A stretch of 64,000 nt of DNA from JAVJUS01 sp040220455 (GTDB lineage Bacteria > Pseudomonadota > Alphaproteobacteria > DSM-16000 > Inquilinaceae), in NCBI GenBank assembly GCA_040220455.1, contig JAVJUS010000018.1, positions 7,328 to 71,327 on the forward strand, read 5' to 3'. A program made the position numbers and the translations under genes. Under the pieces are notes generated by a model. It was given only the letters and a program-made list of their open reading frames with translations, was not told the DNA's origin and ran no database searches. Of the stretch, positions 1 to 8,936 are shown piece after piece (the first letter of the stretch is position 1; the number at the start of each line of letters is the position of its first letter).

Positions 1-1124
1 TGCTCAGCGCGTTCGGCGTCGGGCTGATGATGGGCGTGAGCCTGCCGCTCATCTCCCTGTTGCTGGAATCGCGCGGCTACGCGGATTCGGTCATCGGCCT
101 CAACGCGGCGGCCTACAGCCTGGCGATCCTGGTGACCTGCCCGTTCGTGCCGGGCGTGGCGGCGCGGATCGGCACGGTGGGGACGCTGGTGGTCGGCACC
201 GTGGCCGTGGCCGGCGCGCTGCTCGCCTTCCCCTCGGCCGAGGGCCTCGTCGCACTGTTCGGCCTGCGCCTCGTCATCGGCGTGGGCACCGCGCTGATCT
301 GGATCGCGAGCGAGACCTGGGTGACGCGGCTGCCTGCGGAAAGCCGGCGGGGCCGGATCATCGCGATCTACGCCACCCTGTGGGGCAGCGGCATGGCCGC
401 GGGTCCGGCCCTGCTGAGCCTGGTCGGCACCGAGGGCCGCGCGCCCTTCGTGGTTGCCGCCTTGATGATCGCGCTGGCCTACGCGCCCGCCGTCGCCGTC
501 CGGCGCACCGTGCCGGCGGTCGCCGAGCGGGGTCGGCCGCTGCGCCTGATCGCGGCGCTGGGGGTGGCGCCGGTCGGGCTGCTGGCCGGGTTCCTGTCCG
601 GATTCGGGGAGGGGGCGCTGTTTTCGCTCTTCGCCGTCTACGGGCTGGCCGCCGGGCTGACGGCGACGACGGCGGTCCTGCTCACCACGGTCTTCGCCGC
701 CGGGGGCATCGCGCTCCAGCCGCCCACGGGCTGGCTCGCCGACCGGGTCGACCGCTTCGGGCTGCTGATCGCGACGGTCGTCGTGGCGATGCTGGCCGCC
801 GTCGCGATGCCGGCGGCGGTGGGCCACCCGGTCGCGGTCTGGCCGGTGCTTTTCCTGTTCGGCGGCGCGGTCGCCGGGTTCTACACTCTGGGCCTGATTC
901 TGATCGGCGAGGCGTTCTCCGGCGGCGACGTCGCGGCGGGCAACACGGCCTTCATCATGACCTACACTCTGGGCGGCATCGCCGGCCCGGCGGCCGGCGG
1001 CGGGGCGATGGACCTGTGGCCGCCGCACGGGCTGATGGCCGTGCTGGCGCTGGCGGCGGCGGCCTTCCTGCCGGTCGCCTTCGCGCTTCGCCGGCGGGCC
1101 AGGCCTGCCGCGCCGGCGGAGTAG
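1..1124 (+). CDS. MFS transporter, 5' end cut by window edge
   Basis: The reading frame is open to the left edge (first full codon at position 3), so the true start may lie outside. The first ATG in the window is at 27. The visible protein is almost entirely hydrophobic, with about ten to eleven membrane helices. It carries a basic interhelical segment of the MFS type (GWLADRVDRFG, about residue 240) and the charged loop PAESRRGR after the fourth helix. These are features of the major facilitator superfamily, sugar-permease/YfcJ-like branch. The substrate cannot be told from the sequence. It ends 52 bp before recO on the same strand, so it may be co-transcribed with recO. Confidence 0.8.
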   Translation, partial: LSAFGVGLMMGVSLPLISLLLESRGYADSVIGLNAAAYSLAILVTCPFVPGVAARIGTVGTLVVGTVAVAGALLAFPSAEGLVALFGLRLVIGVGTALIWIASETWVTRLPAESRRGRIIAIYATLWGSGMAAGPALLSLVGTEGRAPFVVAALMIALAYAPAVAVRRTVPAVAERGRPLRLIAALGVAPVGLLAGFLSGFGEGALFSLFAVYGLAAGLTATTAVLLTTVFAAGGIALQPPTGWLADRVDRFGLLIATVVVAMLAAVAMPAAVGHPVAVWPVLFLFGGAVAGFYTLGLILIGEAFSGGDVAAGNTAFIMTYTLGGIAGPAAGGGAMDLWPPHGLMAVLALAAAAFLPVAFALRRRARPAAPAE

Positions 1125-1176
1125 GCGGGCACGCAGCCCGGCGGGGCCCGCACCCGCGTTTGTCGGATCGAGCGCC

Positions 1177-1914
1177 ATGGAATGGCACGACAGAGGCATC
1201 GTCCTGTCCGGCCGGCCGCACGGCGAGACCGGCGTGATCGTCCAGCTGATGACGGCGGAGCACGGCCGCCACGCCGGCATGGTGCGCGGCCATCGCCGGG
1301 CGGCGCATCTGCAGCCCGGCACCGGGGTCGACGCCGTCTGGCGCGCGCGGCTGGCCGAGCATCTGGGCACCTTCACCCTGGAGGCGCAGGATGCCGGGCC
1401 GGCCGCCTATCTGGGCGATCCGCTCAAGCTCGCCGCGCTCGCCTCGGCCTGCGCCCTGGTCGAGACGGCCCTGCCGGAGCGTCAGGCCTACCCGGCGGTG
1501 CATGCCGGGCTCGAGGCCTTGATCGAGGCGCTGGCCGGGCCGTATTGGGACGCGGTCTATGTCCGCTGGGAGATCGGGCTGCTGGGCGCGCTCGGCTTCG
1601 GGCTCGACCTGGAGCGCTGCGCGGCGACCGGGGCGAACGACGACCTGGTCTATGTCAGCCCGCGCAGCGGACGGGCGGTCTCGGCCTCGGCCGGGGAGCC
1701 CTATCGCGATCGCCTGCTGTCGCTGCCGGGCTTCCTAGTCGGCCGGGGCGATGCGCCGCCGGAGGACGTCCATGCCGGTCTCGGGATGACGGGTCATTTT
1801 CTCGACCGGCTGCTGTTCGGCCAGTCGCACCAGCCGGTCCCGGCCGCGCGCACCCGCTATGTCGAAGCCTATCGGCGCTTTGCCGCAAGATCTGGTAGAT
1901 TACCCGAATCATGA
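1177..1914 (+). CDS. recO: DNA repair protein RecO
   Basis: The 245-residue product has the normal RecO length. It starts with the RecO N-terminal OB-fold signature (about residues 1-75: MEWHDRGIVLSGRPHGE, then the EHGRHAGMVRGH segment). The helical C-terminal domain contains CAATGANDDLVYVSPRSGRAVS. RecO loads RecA onto SSB-coated single-stranded DNA together with RecR in the RecF pathway. The ATG at 1177 is the only start that preserves the conserved N-terminus. Its stop overlaps the parC start (ATGA at 1911-1914), so the two are translationally coupled. recO-parC adjacency is common in alphaproteobacteria. Confidence 0.95.
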   Translation: MEWHDRGIVLSGRPHGETGVIVQLMTAEHGRHAGMVRGHRRAAHLQPGTGVDAVWRARLAEHLGTFTLEAQDAGPAAYLGDPLKLAALASACALVETALPERQAYPAVHAGLEALIEALAGPYWDAVYVRWEIGLLGALGFGLDLERCAATGANDDLVYVSPRSGRAVSASAGEPYRDRLLSLPGFLVGRGDAPPEDVHAGLGMTGHFLDRLLFGQSHQPVPAARTRYVEAYRRFAARSGRLPES

Positions 1915-4151
1915 GCCGGAAACCGACGACACCCGCCGCGCCGCGCGAGCCGCAGCCCGTCGCCTTCGTGGAGGCGCTGGGCACGCGGTATCTGAGCTAT
2001 GCGCTCTCGACCATCACGGCGCGCTCGCTGCCCGACGTGCGCGACGGGCTGAAGCCGGTCCATCGCCGGCTTCTCTTTGCCATGCGCGCCCTGCGCCTGG
2101 CGCCCAACCAGGCGCCGAAGAAGTCGGCGCGCGTGGTCGGCGACGTGATCGGCCGGTTCCACCCCCATGGCGACCAGGCGGTCTATGACGCGCTGGTCCG
2201 CCTGGCGCAGGATTTCGCCGCGCGCTATCCGCTGGTCGACGGGCAGGGCAACTTCGGCAATATCGACGGCGATAACGCCGCCGCCATGCGCTACACCGAG
2301 GCCCGGCTGACCGCGGTCGCCGAAGCGCTGCTCGACGGCATCGACGAGGACGCGGTCGATTTCCGCCCGACCTATGACGGCGAGGGGCTGGAGCCGGTGG
2401 TCCTGCCGGCGGCCTTCCCGAACCTGCTGGCCAACGGCGCCCAGGGCATCGCGGTCGGCATGGCGACGGCGATCCCGCCGCACAATGTGGGCGAGCTGTG
2501 CGGCGCGCTGCGCCTGCTGATCGAGGATCCCTCGGCCGACGACGACGCGCTGCTGGCCCATGTGAAGGGCCCGGACTTTCCGACCGGCGGGCTGCTCGTC
2601 GAATCGGCCGAGGCGATGGCCGAGGCATACCGAACCGGCCGGGGCAGCTTCCGCCTGCGTGCCCGCTGGGACAAGGTGGAGACCGGCCGCGGCCAGTACG
2701 AGATCGTGATCACCGAGATCCCGTACCAGGTCGCCAAGGCCAAGCTGGTCGAGAAGATCGCCGACCTCATTCATGCCCGCAAGCTGCCGCTGCTGGCCGA
2801 TGTCCGGGACGAGTCGACCGACGACGTGCGCCTGGTGCTGGAGCCGAAGAGCCGGAACGTCGATGCCGACCAGCTCATGGAGCACATGTTCCGGCTGACC
2901 GAGCTGGAAGTCCGGGTGCCGCTGAACCTCAACGTCCTCGACGCCGACGGCGTGCCCGGCGTCATGAACCTGCGCGAGGCGCTCAGGGCCTTCCTGGATC
3001 ATCGCCACGTCGTCCTCGTCCGCCGGTCGCGCCACCGGTTGGGCAAGATCGATCACCGGCTGGAGGTCCTCGACGGCTACCTGATCGCCTTCCTCGACCT
3101 GGACGAGGTCATCCGCATCATCCGTGAGGAGGACGAGCCCAAGCAGGAGCTGATGCGGACCTTCGAGCTGACCGAGGTCCAGGCCGACGCCATCCTCGAC
3201 ATGCGCCTGCGCAACCTGCGCAAGCTCGAGGAGATGGAGCTCAAGCGCGAGCACGAGCGCCTGACGGCGGAGAAGGTGGATCTGGAGGATCTGCTGGGCG
3301 ACGAGGGGCGGCGCTGGGCGAAGATCGACGAGGAGATCGCGGACATCGACCGCCAGTTCGGCGGCGCGACGGAGCTCGGCCGCCGGCGCACGGCGCTGGG
3401 CGCCGCGCCGAGCGCGGTCGTCGTGCCGATCGACTCCCTGATCGAGCGCGAGCCGGTCACCGTCTTCCTGTCGGCCAAGGGCTGGATCCGCACGGTCAAG
3501 GGCCATCAGACCGACACCGCGGATGTACGCTACAAGGAGGGCGATTCCGAGCGCTTCGTCCTGCATGCGGAGACGACGGACAAGCTGATCCTGTTCGCCT
3601 CCGACGGCCGGGCCTACACGCTGGGCGTCGACAAGCTGCCCCGCGGCCGCGGCTTCGGAGAGCCGGTGCGCCTGCTGATCGATCTGGGCGCGGAGGTCGA
3701 GCCGATCGCCCTGCTGCGCCACGACCCGGCCGGCCGGCTGCTGGTGGCGGCGAGCGACGGGCGCGGCTTCCTGGTCCGAGAGACCGAGATGATCGGCCAG
3801 ACCCGGGCGGGCAAGCAGGTTCTGACGCCCGGCAAGGGCGCGCGGGCGGCCCATTGCGTGGCGGCGGCGGCGGGCGACGGCGTCGCCGCGCTCTCCGCCG
3901 GGCTGAGCCGCCGGATGCTGGTCTTCGCGCTCGACGAGGTGCCGGAGATGACCCGCGGTCGCGGCGTGATCCTGCAGCGCCTGCGCGACGGGGAGCTGGC
4001 CGATATCGCGGTCTTCGAGCGGGCGGCGGGGCTTTCCTGGGGTCGCCGGACCCTGGGCGAGGAGGACCTGATGCCGTATCTGGGCAAGCGGGCCCAGACC
4101 GGCCGGGCCGTGCCCAAGGGCCTGCCCAAGGCCAACCGCTTCGCCGGATAG
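1911..4151 (+). CDS. parC: DNA topoisomerase IV subunit A
   Basis: ParC (746 residues) is the DNA cleavage/religation subunit of topoisomerase IV, which decatenates daughter chromosomes with ParE. The breakage-reunion domain covers about residues 25-490, with active-site tyrosine Tyr128 in AAMRYTE. The C-terminal beta-pinwheel covers about 510-735. The shorter C-terminal domain and motifs such as [12 protein letters not shown] identify ParC rather than GyrA. The quinolone-resistance region has Gln89 where E. coli ParC has Ser80, and Asp93 where it has Glu84. The start overlaps the recO stop by four bases, and a strong terminator follows at 4209-4235. Confidence 0.95.
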   Translation: MSRKPTTPAAPREPQPVAFVEALGTRYLSYALSTITARSLPDVRDGLKPVHRRLLFAMRALRLAPNQAPKKSARVVGDVIGRFHPHGDQAVYDALVRLAQDFAARYPLVDGQGNFGNIDGDNAAAMRYTEARLTAVAEALLDGIDEDAVDFRPTYDGEGLEPVVLPAAFPNLLANGAQGIAVGMATAIPPHNVGELCGALRLLIEDPSADDDALLAHVKGPDFPTGGLLVESAEAMAEAYRTGRGSFRLRARWDKVETGRGQYEIVITEIPYQVAKAKLVEKIADLIHARKLPLLADVRDESTDDVRLVLEPKSRNVDADQLMEHMFRLTELEVRVPLNLNVLDADGVPGVMNLREALRAFLDHRHVVLVRRSRHRLGKIDHRLEVLDGYLIAFLDLDEVIRIIREEDEPKQELMRTFELTEVQADAILDMRLRNLRKLEEMELKREHERLTAEKVDLEDLLGDEGRRWAKIDEEIADIDRQFGGATELGRRRTALGAAPSAVVVPIDSLIEREPVTVFLSAKGWIRTVKGHQTDTADVRYKEGDSERFVLHAETTDKLILFASDGRAYTLGVDKLPRGRGFGEPVRLLIDLGAEVEPIALLRHDPAGRLLVAASDGRGFLVRETEMIGQTRAGKQVLTPGKGARAAHCVAAAAGDGVAALSAGLSRRMLVFALDEVPEMTRGRGVILQRLRDGELADIAVFERAAGLSWGRRTLGEEDLMPYLGKRAQTGRAVPKGLPKANRFAG

Positions 4152-4208
4152 CCAGCGGGGGCTGGCGCAGAGGTCGAAGACCGTCGGCCAACAACCTGTG
4201 ATGCAAAG

Positions 4209-4235
4209 AAAAAGGCGGGCCTCAGCCCGCCTTTT
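4209..4235. terminator. bidirectional intrinsic terminator between parC and the TRAP operon
   Basis: A perfect 7-bp GC stem (GGCGGGC at 4214-4220, GCCCGCC at 4225-4231) has a CTCA loop. An A-run lies on the left and a TTTT run on the right, so it can end both parC (plus) and the TRAP large permease gene (minus). Confidence 0.85.
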
Positions 4236-4268
4236 CCGTCCTCGCGCCCCGGCGGGGCGGGAAGAGAC

Positions 4269-5849
4269 TCAGCCGAAGATCACGTTCGGCAGCCATGTGG
4301 CGATCTGCGGGAACGCCGCCACGATGACCAGTGCGACGAGCTGGATCGCCACGAAGGGGATGGCGCCGCGGTAGATGTCCATCGTGCGCACCTCCGGCGG
4401 TGCCACCCCGCGAAGGTAGAACAGGGCGAAGCCGAACGGTGGCGTCAGGAAGGAGGTCTGCAGGTTCATCGCCATCATGACGCCCAGCCAGACCGGATCG
4501 ACGCCCATCATCAGCAGGATCGGCCCGACGATCGGCACCACGACGAAGGTGATCTCGATGAAGTCGAGGAAGAATCCCAGCAGGAACATCACGGCCATCA
4601 CGATGACGACGGCGCCCACGACGCCGCCCGGCATGCTCTCCAGGAAGTGCCGCACCGACTCGTCGCCGCCCAGCCCGCGGAAGACCAGGCTGAACAGGGC
4701 CGCGCCGATCAGGATGGTGAAGACCATGGAGGAGATCTGTGCGGTCGCGCGCACGACCTCGTGCAGCACCTTGCTGCGGAAGGTCCGCCACAGGCTGATG
4801 GCCACGCCGAATCCGACGCCCAGGCAGAGCAGGACGGCGACGACGATGCCGATCATGTCGCCGGTCGGAATCTCCGCGCGCGCGACGCGCAGGTCCATGT
4901 TGCCCGTGAGCACCAGGAGGGCGACAAGGCACAGCGCGGCGCCGTAGATCGACCAGCCATGGCGCTCGTCGAGCTTCAGGCCGGCGAGCAGCAGCGCGCC
5001 CATCGAGCCGACGGCCGCCGCCTCGGTCGGCGTCGCGATACCCGCCAGGATCGAGCCCAGCACGGCGATGATCAGGATCACCGGCGGCAGCAGCACCTTG
5101 AGGATCGAGCGGTAGAGCTGCCACGCGCTCATCTGGTCGCGCGCCGGATCCGCTTCGAGCGCGGGCGAGGTCTCTGGCCGGATGACGGCGATGAAGACCT
5201 GGTAGAGAATGTAGAGCCCGACCAGTGCGAAACCCGGCAGGAGCGCGCCGGCGAACAGGTCGCCGACCGATACCGTGTCGGGCGAGAAGATGCCCTGCTC
5301 GAGCTGGGATTGCTGATAGGCGGAGCTGATCACGTCGCCCAGGATCACCAGGACGATCGAGGGCGGAATGATCTGCCCGAGCGTCCCGGCCGCGCAGATG
5401 GACCCGCAGGCCAGACGCTTGTCATAGCCGTTGCGCAGCATCGTCGGCAGGGACAAGAGCCCCATCGTCACCACGGTCGCGCCGACGATGCCGGTCGACG
5501 CGGCCAGGAGCGCGCCGACGATCGACACCGAGATGCCGAGGCCGCCGCGCATGGTGCCGAACAGCCGCCCCATGTTCTCCAGCAGTTCCTCGGCGACCCT
5601 GGAGCGCTCGAGCATGACGCCCATGAAGACGAACAACGGCACCGCGATCAGCACCTCGTTCGTCATGGTCCCGAAGATGCGCTGCGGGATGAAGCGCACG
5701 AAGCTGAGGTCGAAGACGCCGAAGACCCAGCCGATGATCGCGAAGATCAGCGCCACGCCGGCGAGCGTGAAGGCGACCGGGAAGCCCGCGATCAGAACGC
5801 CGCAGACCGCGACGAACATCAGGATGTCGAGGAGTTCGGAGAGGACCAT
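4269..5849 (-). CDS. TRAP transporter large permease (DctM/FcbT3-like)
   Basis: The 526-residue integral membrane protein is the ion-coupled translocation subunit of a tripartite ATP-independent periplasmic (TRAP) transporter. The DctM signature is clear: GFPVAFTLAGVAL near residue 20, repeated motifs such as AASTGIVGATVVTMGLLSLPTML (shown in part), and GNYDPs-like IIPPSIVLVILGD. It is about 90-100 residues longer than a standard DctM. The excess is a block around residues 285-370 with extra hydrophobic helices, as in the COG4664 (FcbT3, mannitol/chloroaromatic-type) subgroup. It follows the small permease with only a 3-bp gap, so the two are co-translated. The substrate is probably a carboxylate, by family only. 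Confidence 0.9.
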   Translation of the reverse strand: MVLSELLDILMFVAVCGVLIAGFPVAFTLAGVALIFAIIGWVFGVFDLSFVRFIPQRIFGTMTNEVLIAVPLFVFMGVMLERSRVAEELLENMGRLFGTMRGGLGISVSIVGALLAASTGIVGATVVTMGLLSLPTMLRNGYDKRLACGSICAAGTLGQIIPPSIVLVILGDVISSAYQQSQLEQGIFSPDTVSVGDLFAGALLPGFALVGLYILYQVFIAVIRPETSPALEADPARDQMSAWQLYRSILKVLLPPVILIIAVLGSILAGIATPTEAAAVGSMGALLLAGLKLDERHGWSIYGAALCLVALLVLTGNMDLRVARAEIPTGDMIGIVVAVLLCLGVGFGVAISLWRTFRSKVLHEVVRATAQISSMVFTILIGAALFSLVFRGLGGDESVRHFLESMPGGVVGAVVIVMAVMFLLGFFLDFIEITFVVVPIVGPILLMMGVDPVWLGVMMAMNLQTSFLTPPFGFALFYLRGVAPPEVRTMDIYRGAIPFVAIQLVALVIVAAFPQIATWLPNVIFG

Positions 5850-5852
5850 GGA

Positions 5853-6401
5853 TCAATGCCCTCCCGGCACGGCGTCGTAGATCTCGCGCGGGTCGATGCG
5901 GTCGGCCAGGACCAGGATCGACTTCAGGACCGTGGCGAGGGCCTGGAGCGCGAGGACGATCACGAAAGCCAGGATGACGCTCTTGAGCAGGAACACGCCG
6001 GGCAGGCCCGACGTCTCCTTCGAGCCCTCGAGGACGCGCCAGCTCGCCATCACGTACGGGAAGGCCGCGTACCAGATCAGGTAGCAGAAGGGCAGCAGCA
6101 GGAAAACGCTGCCCAGCAGGTCGACCTTAGCTTTCGTCTTCGGCCGGGCCTCGCGGTAGAAGATGTCGACCCGGACATGCCCCCCTTTGAGGAGCGTGTA
6201 GCCCGCCGCCATCATGAACAGCGTGCCGTGGGCGTAGATCAGTGATTCCTGGGTCATCACCGAGCCGATGCCGAAGACGTAGCGCATGATGACCAGGACG
6301 AACTGCACCAGCACCATGAACAGGGCGAGCCAGGAAACCACGCGGCCGACCCCGTCATTGAGACGATCGATGCCGCGATACACCGCCATCACAGCAGACA
6401 A
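5853..6401 (-). CDS. TRAP transporter small permease (DctQ/FcbT2-like)
   Basis: This is the small membrane subunit of the TRAP transporter, with four predicted helices and the DctQ-type sequence RVVSWLALFMVLVQFVLVI near the N-terminus. The frame stays open far upstream to 6698, but that extension looks non-coding (Arg/Pro/Ser-rich). A GGAGGA Shine-Dalgarno at 6414-6409 stands 7 nt before a TTG at 6401, giving 182 residues, normal for DctQ. The GTG at 6392 and ATG at 6389 are alternatives. It lies 3 bp before the large permease gene and about 410 bp downstream of the binding-protein gene, so it is probably the second gene of the operon. Confidence 0.88.
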   Translation of the reverse strand: MSAVMAVYRGIDRLNDGVGRVVSWLALFMVLVQFVLVIMRYVFGIGSVMTQESLIYAHGTLFMMAAGYTLLKGGHVRVDIFYREARPKTKAKVDLLGSVFLLLPFCYLIWYAAFPYVMASWRVLEGSKETSGLPGVFLLKSVILAFVIVLALQALATVLKSILVLADRIDPREIYDAVPGGH

Positions 6402-6813
6402 GTCCTGATCCTCCCTGTCCTTGTCGATGATCTTCGGATCGCCGCCACTGTCACTGCCACGATCGCCGCCGCTCGTCGCCTGCGGATGCCGGAACCGGGG
6501 CCGGCCCTCCGCGCCTGCTCGGGCGAGCCCCTCCGCCGCCGGCTTCCGGACAGCCAAGGGTCCGACCCGAGACGAGGCAGGGATCGGGACCGGAGCAGTC
6601 CGGCGACCCCGATTAGCGCATGGACGGGCTCCGGGGAACCGTCCGGACGTCGAAAGCACGCATCCCGCGGGTGGCCCGACGTCGTGGTGTCGGGGCATCG
6701 ACTACCCGCAAGGGTTGCCAAGTGCGGCGGGCGGTGGAGCGAACGAAACGCGCGCCGGCCAGGACGGGGCCGGCGCGCGCTCGCTGCCGTCGTCGGTCCG
6801 ACGGCCTTTGGGC
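6402..6813 (-). other. long spacer between TRAP binding-protein and small-permease genes
   Basis: About 410 bases with no convincing gene on either strand; frames across it are Arg/Pro-rich and lack a family signature. It contains the hairpin at 6750-6778 just after the binding-protein gene and the small permease's ribosome binding site at 6414-6409. The rest shows nothing recognisable. Confidence 0.6.
6750..6778 (-). terminator. GC-rich hairpin after the TRAP binding-protein gene
   Basis: An 11-bp perfect stem (GCGCGCCGGCC at 6750-6760 with its complement at 6768-6778) has a 7-nt loop. It lies 36 bp after the binding-protein stop. Only a weak T-rich stretch (GTTTCGTTC) follows on the minus strand. 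It may therefore act as a leaky terminator or an mRNA-stabilising structure that keeps binding-protein expression above that of the permeases. Confidence 0.6.
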
Positions 6814-7929
6814 TCAGCCGCCCATGCCCGCCAGGGCCTCGTTACGCTTGTTGACGTAGGCGAGGTCGGCGAGGCTCGTCCATTCCGACACCTTGGAGCG
6901 GAAGTCGACGAAGCTCTCGTAGACGCGACCGGTAATCTCGTCGGAGGCGCCGGCCTCGGCCAGGACCTCCTCGGAGTACTGGCCGAACGCCGCGTAGATC
7001 TCGTCGGAGAACTGACGCAGCTCGACGCCGTGCTCGTTGATCAGCGAGTTCAGCGACTCGCCGTTCCGGGCGTTGAACTCCGAGAGCATGATGTCGGTCT
7101 CGGCGTGGCACGCGGCCTTGACGATTTCCTTGTGCGTGTCCGAGAGGCTGTTCCACAGATCCAGGTTCAGCCCGAATTCCAGCGCCGTGCCCGGCTCGTG
7201 GAAGCCCGGATAGTAGTAGTAGTTCGCCACGCGGTAGAACCCGAACGCCAGGTCGTTCCACGGGCCGACCCACTCGGTCGCGTCGATCGCGCCGGACTGG
7301 AGCGAGGGGAAGATCTCGCCGCCCGGCAGGGAGACGACCGCCGCGCCCAGGCGCCGCATGACCTCGCCGCCGAGGCCCGGCATGCGCATGGTCAGGCCGT
7401 TGAAGTCCTCCGGCGTGTTGACCTCCTGACGGAACCAGCCGCCCATCTGGACGCCGGTATTGCCGCAGGCCATCGACTTCACGCCGAACTGGGCGTTGAC
7501 CTCGTCCCAGAGCTCCTGGCCGCCGCCATAGTTGACCCACGCCGCGTACTCGGTCGCGGTGAAGCCGAAGGGGACGGCGGAGAAGAAGTTCAGCGCCTGG
7601 CTCTTGCCCTGCCAGTAGTAGGCGGCACCGTGCCAGCAATCGGCGTTGCCCGACGACACGGCGTCGAAGCTGTCGAACGCGCCGACCAACTCGCCCGCGG
7701 CGTAGAGATTGACCGTCAGCTCGCCGCCGGTCATGGCGGTGATCCGGTCGGCCGTGCGCTGCGCGCCGGTGCCGAGGCCGGGGAAGTTCTTGGGCCACGT
7801 GGTGACCATCGTGAGCTCGCGCCGCTCCTGGGCGAGTGCCGGCTTGGGGAAGCTCGAGGCGGCCGCTGCGGCGGCGCCGACACCGCCCAGGGCGGCGGCC
7901 TTCATCAGATTACGTCGCTCGATGGCCAT
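6814..7929 (-). CDS. TRAP transporter periplasmic binding protein (DctP/FcbT1/TakP-like)
   Basis: The 371-residue solute receptor of the adjacent TRAP permeases. The N-terminus is a twin-arginine signal (ERRNLMKAAALGG, Arg5-Arg6) ending near PALAQ, so it is probably exported folded by Tat. After that come TTWPKNFPGLGTGA and GELTVNLYAAGELVG. The sequence ATEWVGPWNDLAFGF matches the ligand-binding region of TakP-type (COG4663) receptors, which bind alpha-keto acids or related carboxylates. The exact ligand is unknown. The ATG at 7929 is preferred because GGAGGAG lies upstream and the signal peptide begins there; an upstream in-frame ATG at 8016 would add a non-conserved leader. Confidence 0.9.
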   Translation of the reverse strand: MAIERRNLMKAAALGGVGAAAAAASSFPKPALAQERRELTMVTTWPKNFPGLGTGAQRTADRITAMTGGELTVNLYAAGELVGAFDSFDAVSSGNADCWHGAAYYWQGKSQALNFFSAVPFGFTATEYAAWVNYGGGQELWDEVNAQFGVKSMACGNTGVQMGGWFRQEVNTPEDFNGLTMRMPGLGGEVMRRLGAAVVSLPGGEIFPSLQSGAIDATEWVGPWNDLAFGFYRVANYYYYPGFHEPGTALEFGLNLDLWNSLSDTHKEIVKAACHAETDIMLSEFNARNGESLNSLINEHGVELRQFSDEIYAAFGQYSEEVLAEAGASDEITGRVYESFVDFRSKVSEWTSLADLAYVNKRNEALAGMGG

Positions 7930-8151
7930 GAAGCCAGTCTCCTCCCAGAGTTGCCTCCCGTGACCGGCCCGCTTTCGGGGCTGCCGGCTGCATCGGCCGG
8001 GCGTGCCTTCGCCCACGCGGGTGTGCGGGTCACGGCTACGACGTCGGATGCCGGCGGAGGGGCCACCGGCGCCGGCTAAAATACAGTCGTCAGACGGGAA
8101 CGCAATGCCCGAACCGCTACTTCCCGGGAAAAATCATGATTTGTCCGACAA

Positions 8152-8925
8152 CTAGTCGGACGCTCGACCGTGACTTGCGGGTTCGATGTCGATCCAGGCC
8201 CCGTCGACGAGACCCTCCAGCGGCCGGAACTTGGCCTTGTACGCCATCTTCCGGCTCTCGGCGATCCAATAGCCGAGATAGACGTGGTCGAGCCCGCGCC
8301 GCCGCGTCTCCTCGATCAGGGCGAGGATCATCCAGGTGCCGAGGCTCGGATACGGACCCTCGGGCTCGAAGAAGCTGTAGACCGCGGAGAGCCCGTCATC
8401 GAGGCGGTCGGTCAGGATCGCGGCGACCAGGCGGTCCGGCTCGCCCGCTTCCGTGTCGCCCGGCGCGCGGAACTCGAACATCGAGGCGGCTACCGCGCCT
8501 TCCTCGATCATCGAGGCGTAGTCGGAGAAGCTCATCCGCGCCATGTCGCTGTCGCCGTGGCGCCGGCGCTGATAGCGCATGAACAGGCTGTACTGCTCCT
8601 CGGTCGCCCGGGCGGCGTGCTCGGACAGCACGAGATCGGCGTTCGCCGCCGCGATCCGGCGCATCGTGCGCCCCGCGGCGAACCGTCCGACGGGGATTCG
8701 TACGGGCACGCAGGCGTTGCAGCCGGGGCAGACGGGCCGGTAGACGACGTCGTGGCTGCGCCGGAAGCCGGCCTGGCTGAGGATCGAGTTCAGGCTCGCC
8801 GCGTCCGGCCCGGTCATGCGGGTGAACAGCTTGCGCTCGATCCGCCCCGACAGGTACGGGCAGGGCATCGGACCCGACCGGAAGAAATGGTTGAGCCGGG
8901 TGGTCTTCGCCCCGATGACCGACAT
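8152..8925 (-). CDS. bpt: aspartate/glutamate leucyltransferase (Bpt/Ate family)
   Basis: The enzyme transfers an amino acid from aminoacyl-tRNA to the N-terminus of proteins, marking them for ClpAP degradation in the N-end rule pathway. The 257-residue product has the N-terminal ATE_N domain with CPYLSGRIERKLFT and the cysteine cluster RPVCPGCNACVPVRI. The C-terminal domain has YLGYWIAESRKMAYKAKFRP. Bacterial members of this clade are leucyltransferases (Bpt) rather than arginyltransferases, by family knowledge. The start at 8925 (MSVIGAK) gives the normal length; the frame stays open upstream into the alpha-E gene. It begins 11 bp after the alpha-E protein gene, probably in one operon. Confidence 0.9.
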   Translation of the reverse strand: MSVIGAKTTRLNHFFRSGPMPCPYLSGRIERKLFTRMTGPDAASLNSILSQAGFRRSHDVVYRPVCPGCNACVPVRIPVGRFAAGRTMRRIAAANADLVLSEHAARATEEQYSLFMRYQRRRHGDSDMARMSFSDYASMIEEGAVAASMFEFRAPGDTEAGEPDRLVAAILTDRLDDGLSAVYSFFEPEGPYPSLGTWMILALIEETRRRGLDHVYLGYWIAESRKMAYKAKFRPLEGLVDGAWIDIEPASHGRASD

Positions 8926-8936
8926 CGCGCTCCCCG

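Noticed and set aside
1869..3854. Long minus-strand open frame opposite parC
   Set aside because: parC is unambiguous on the plus strand; the opposite frame is a composition shadow with no domain.
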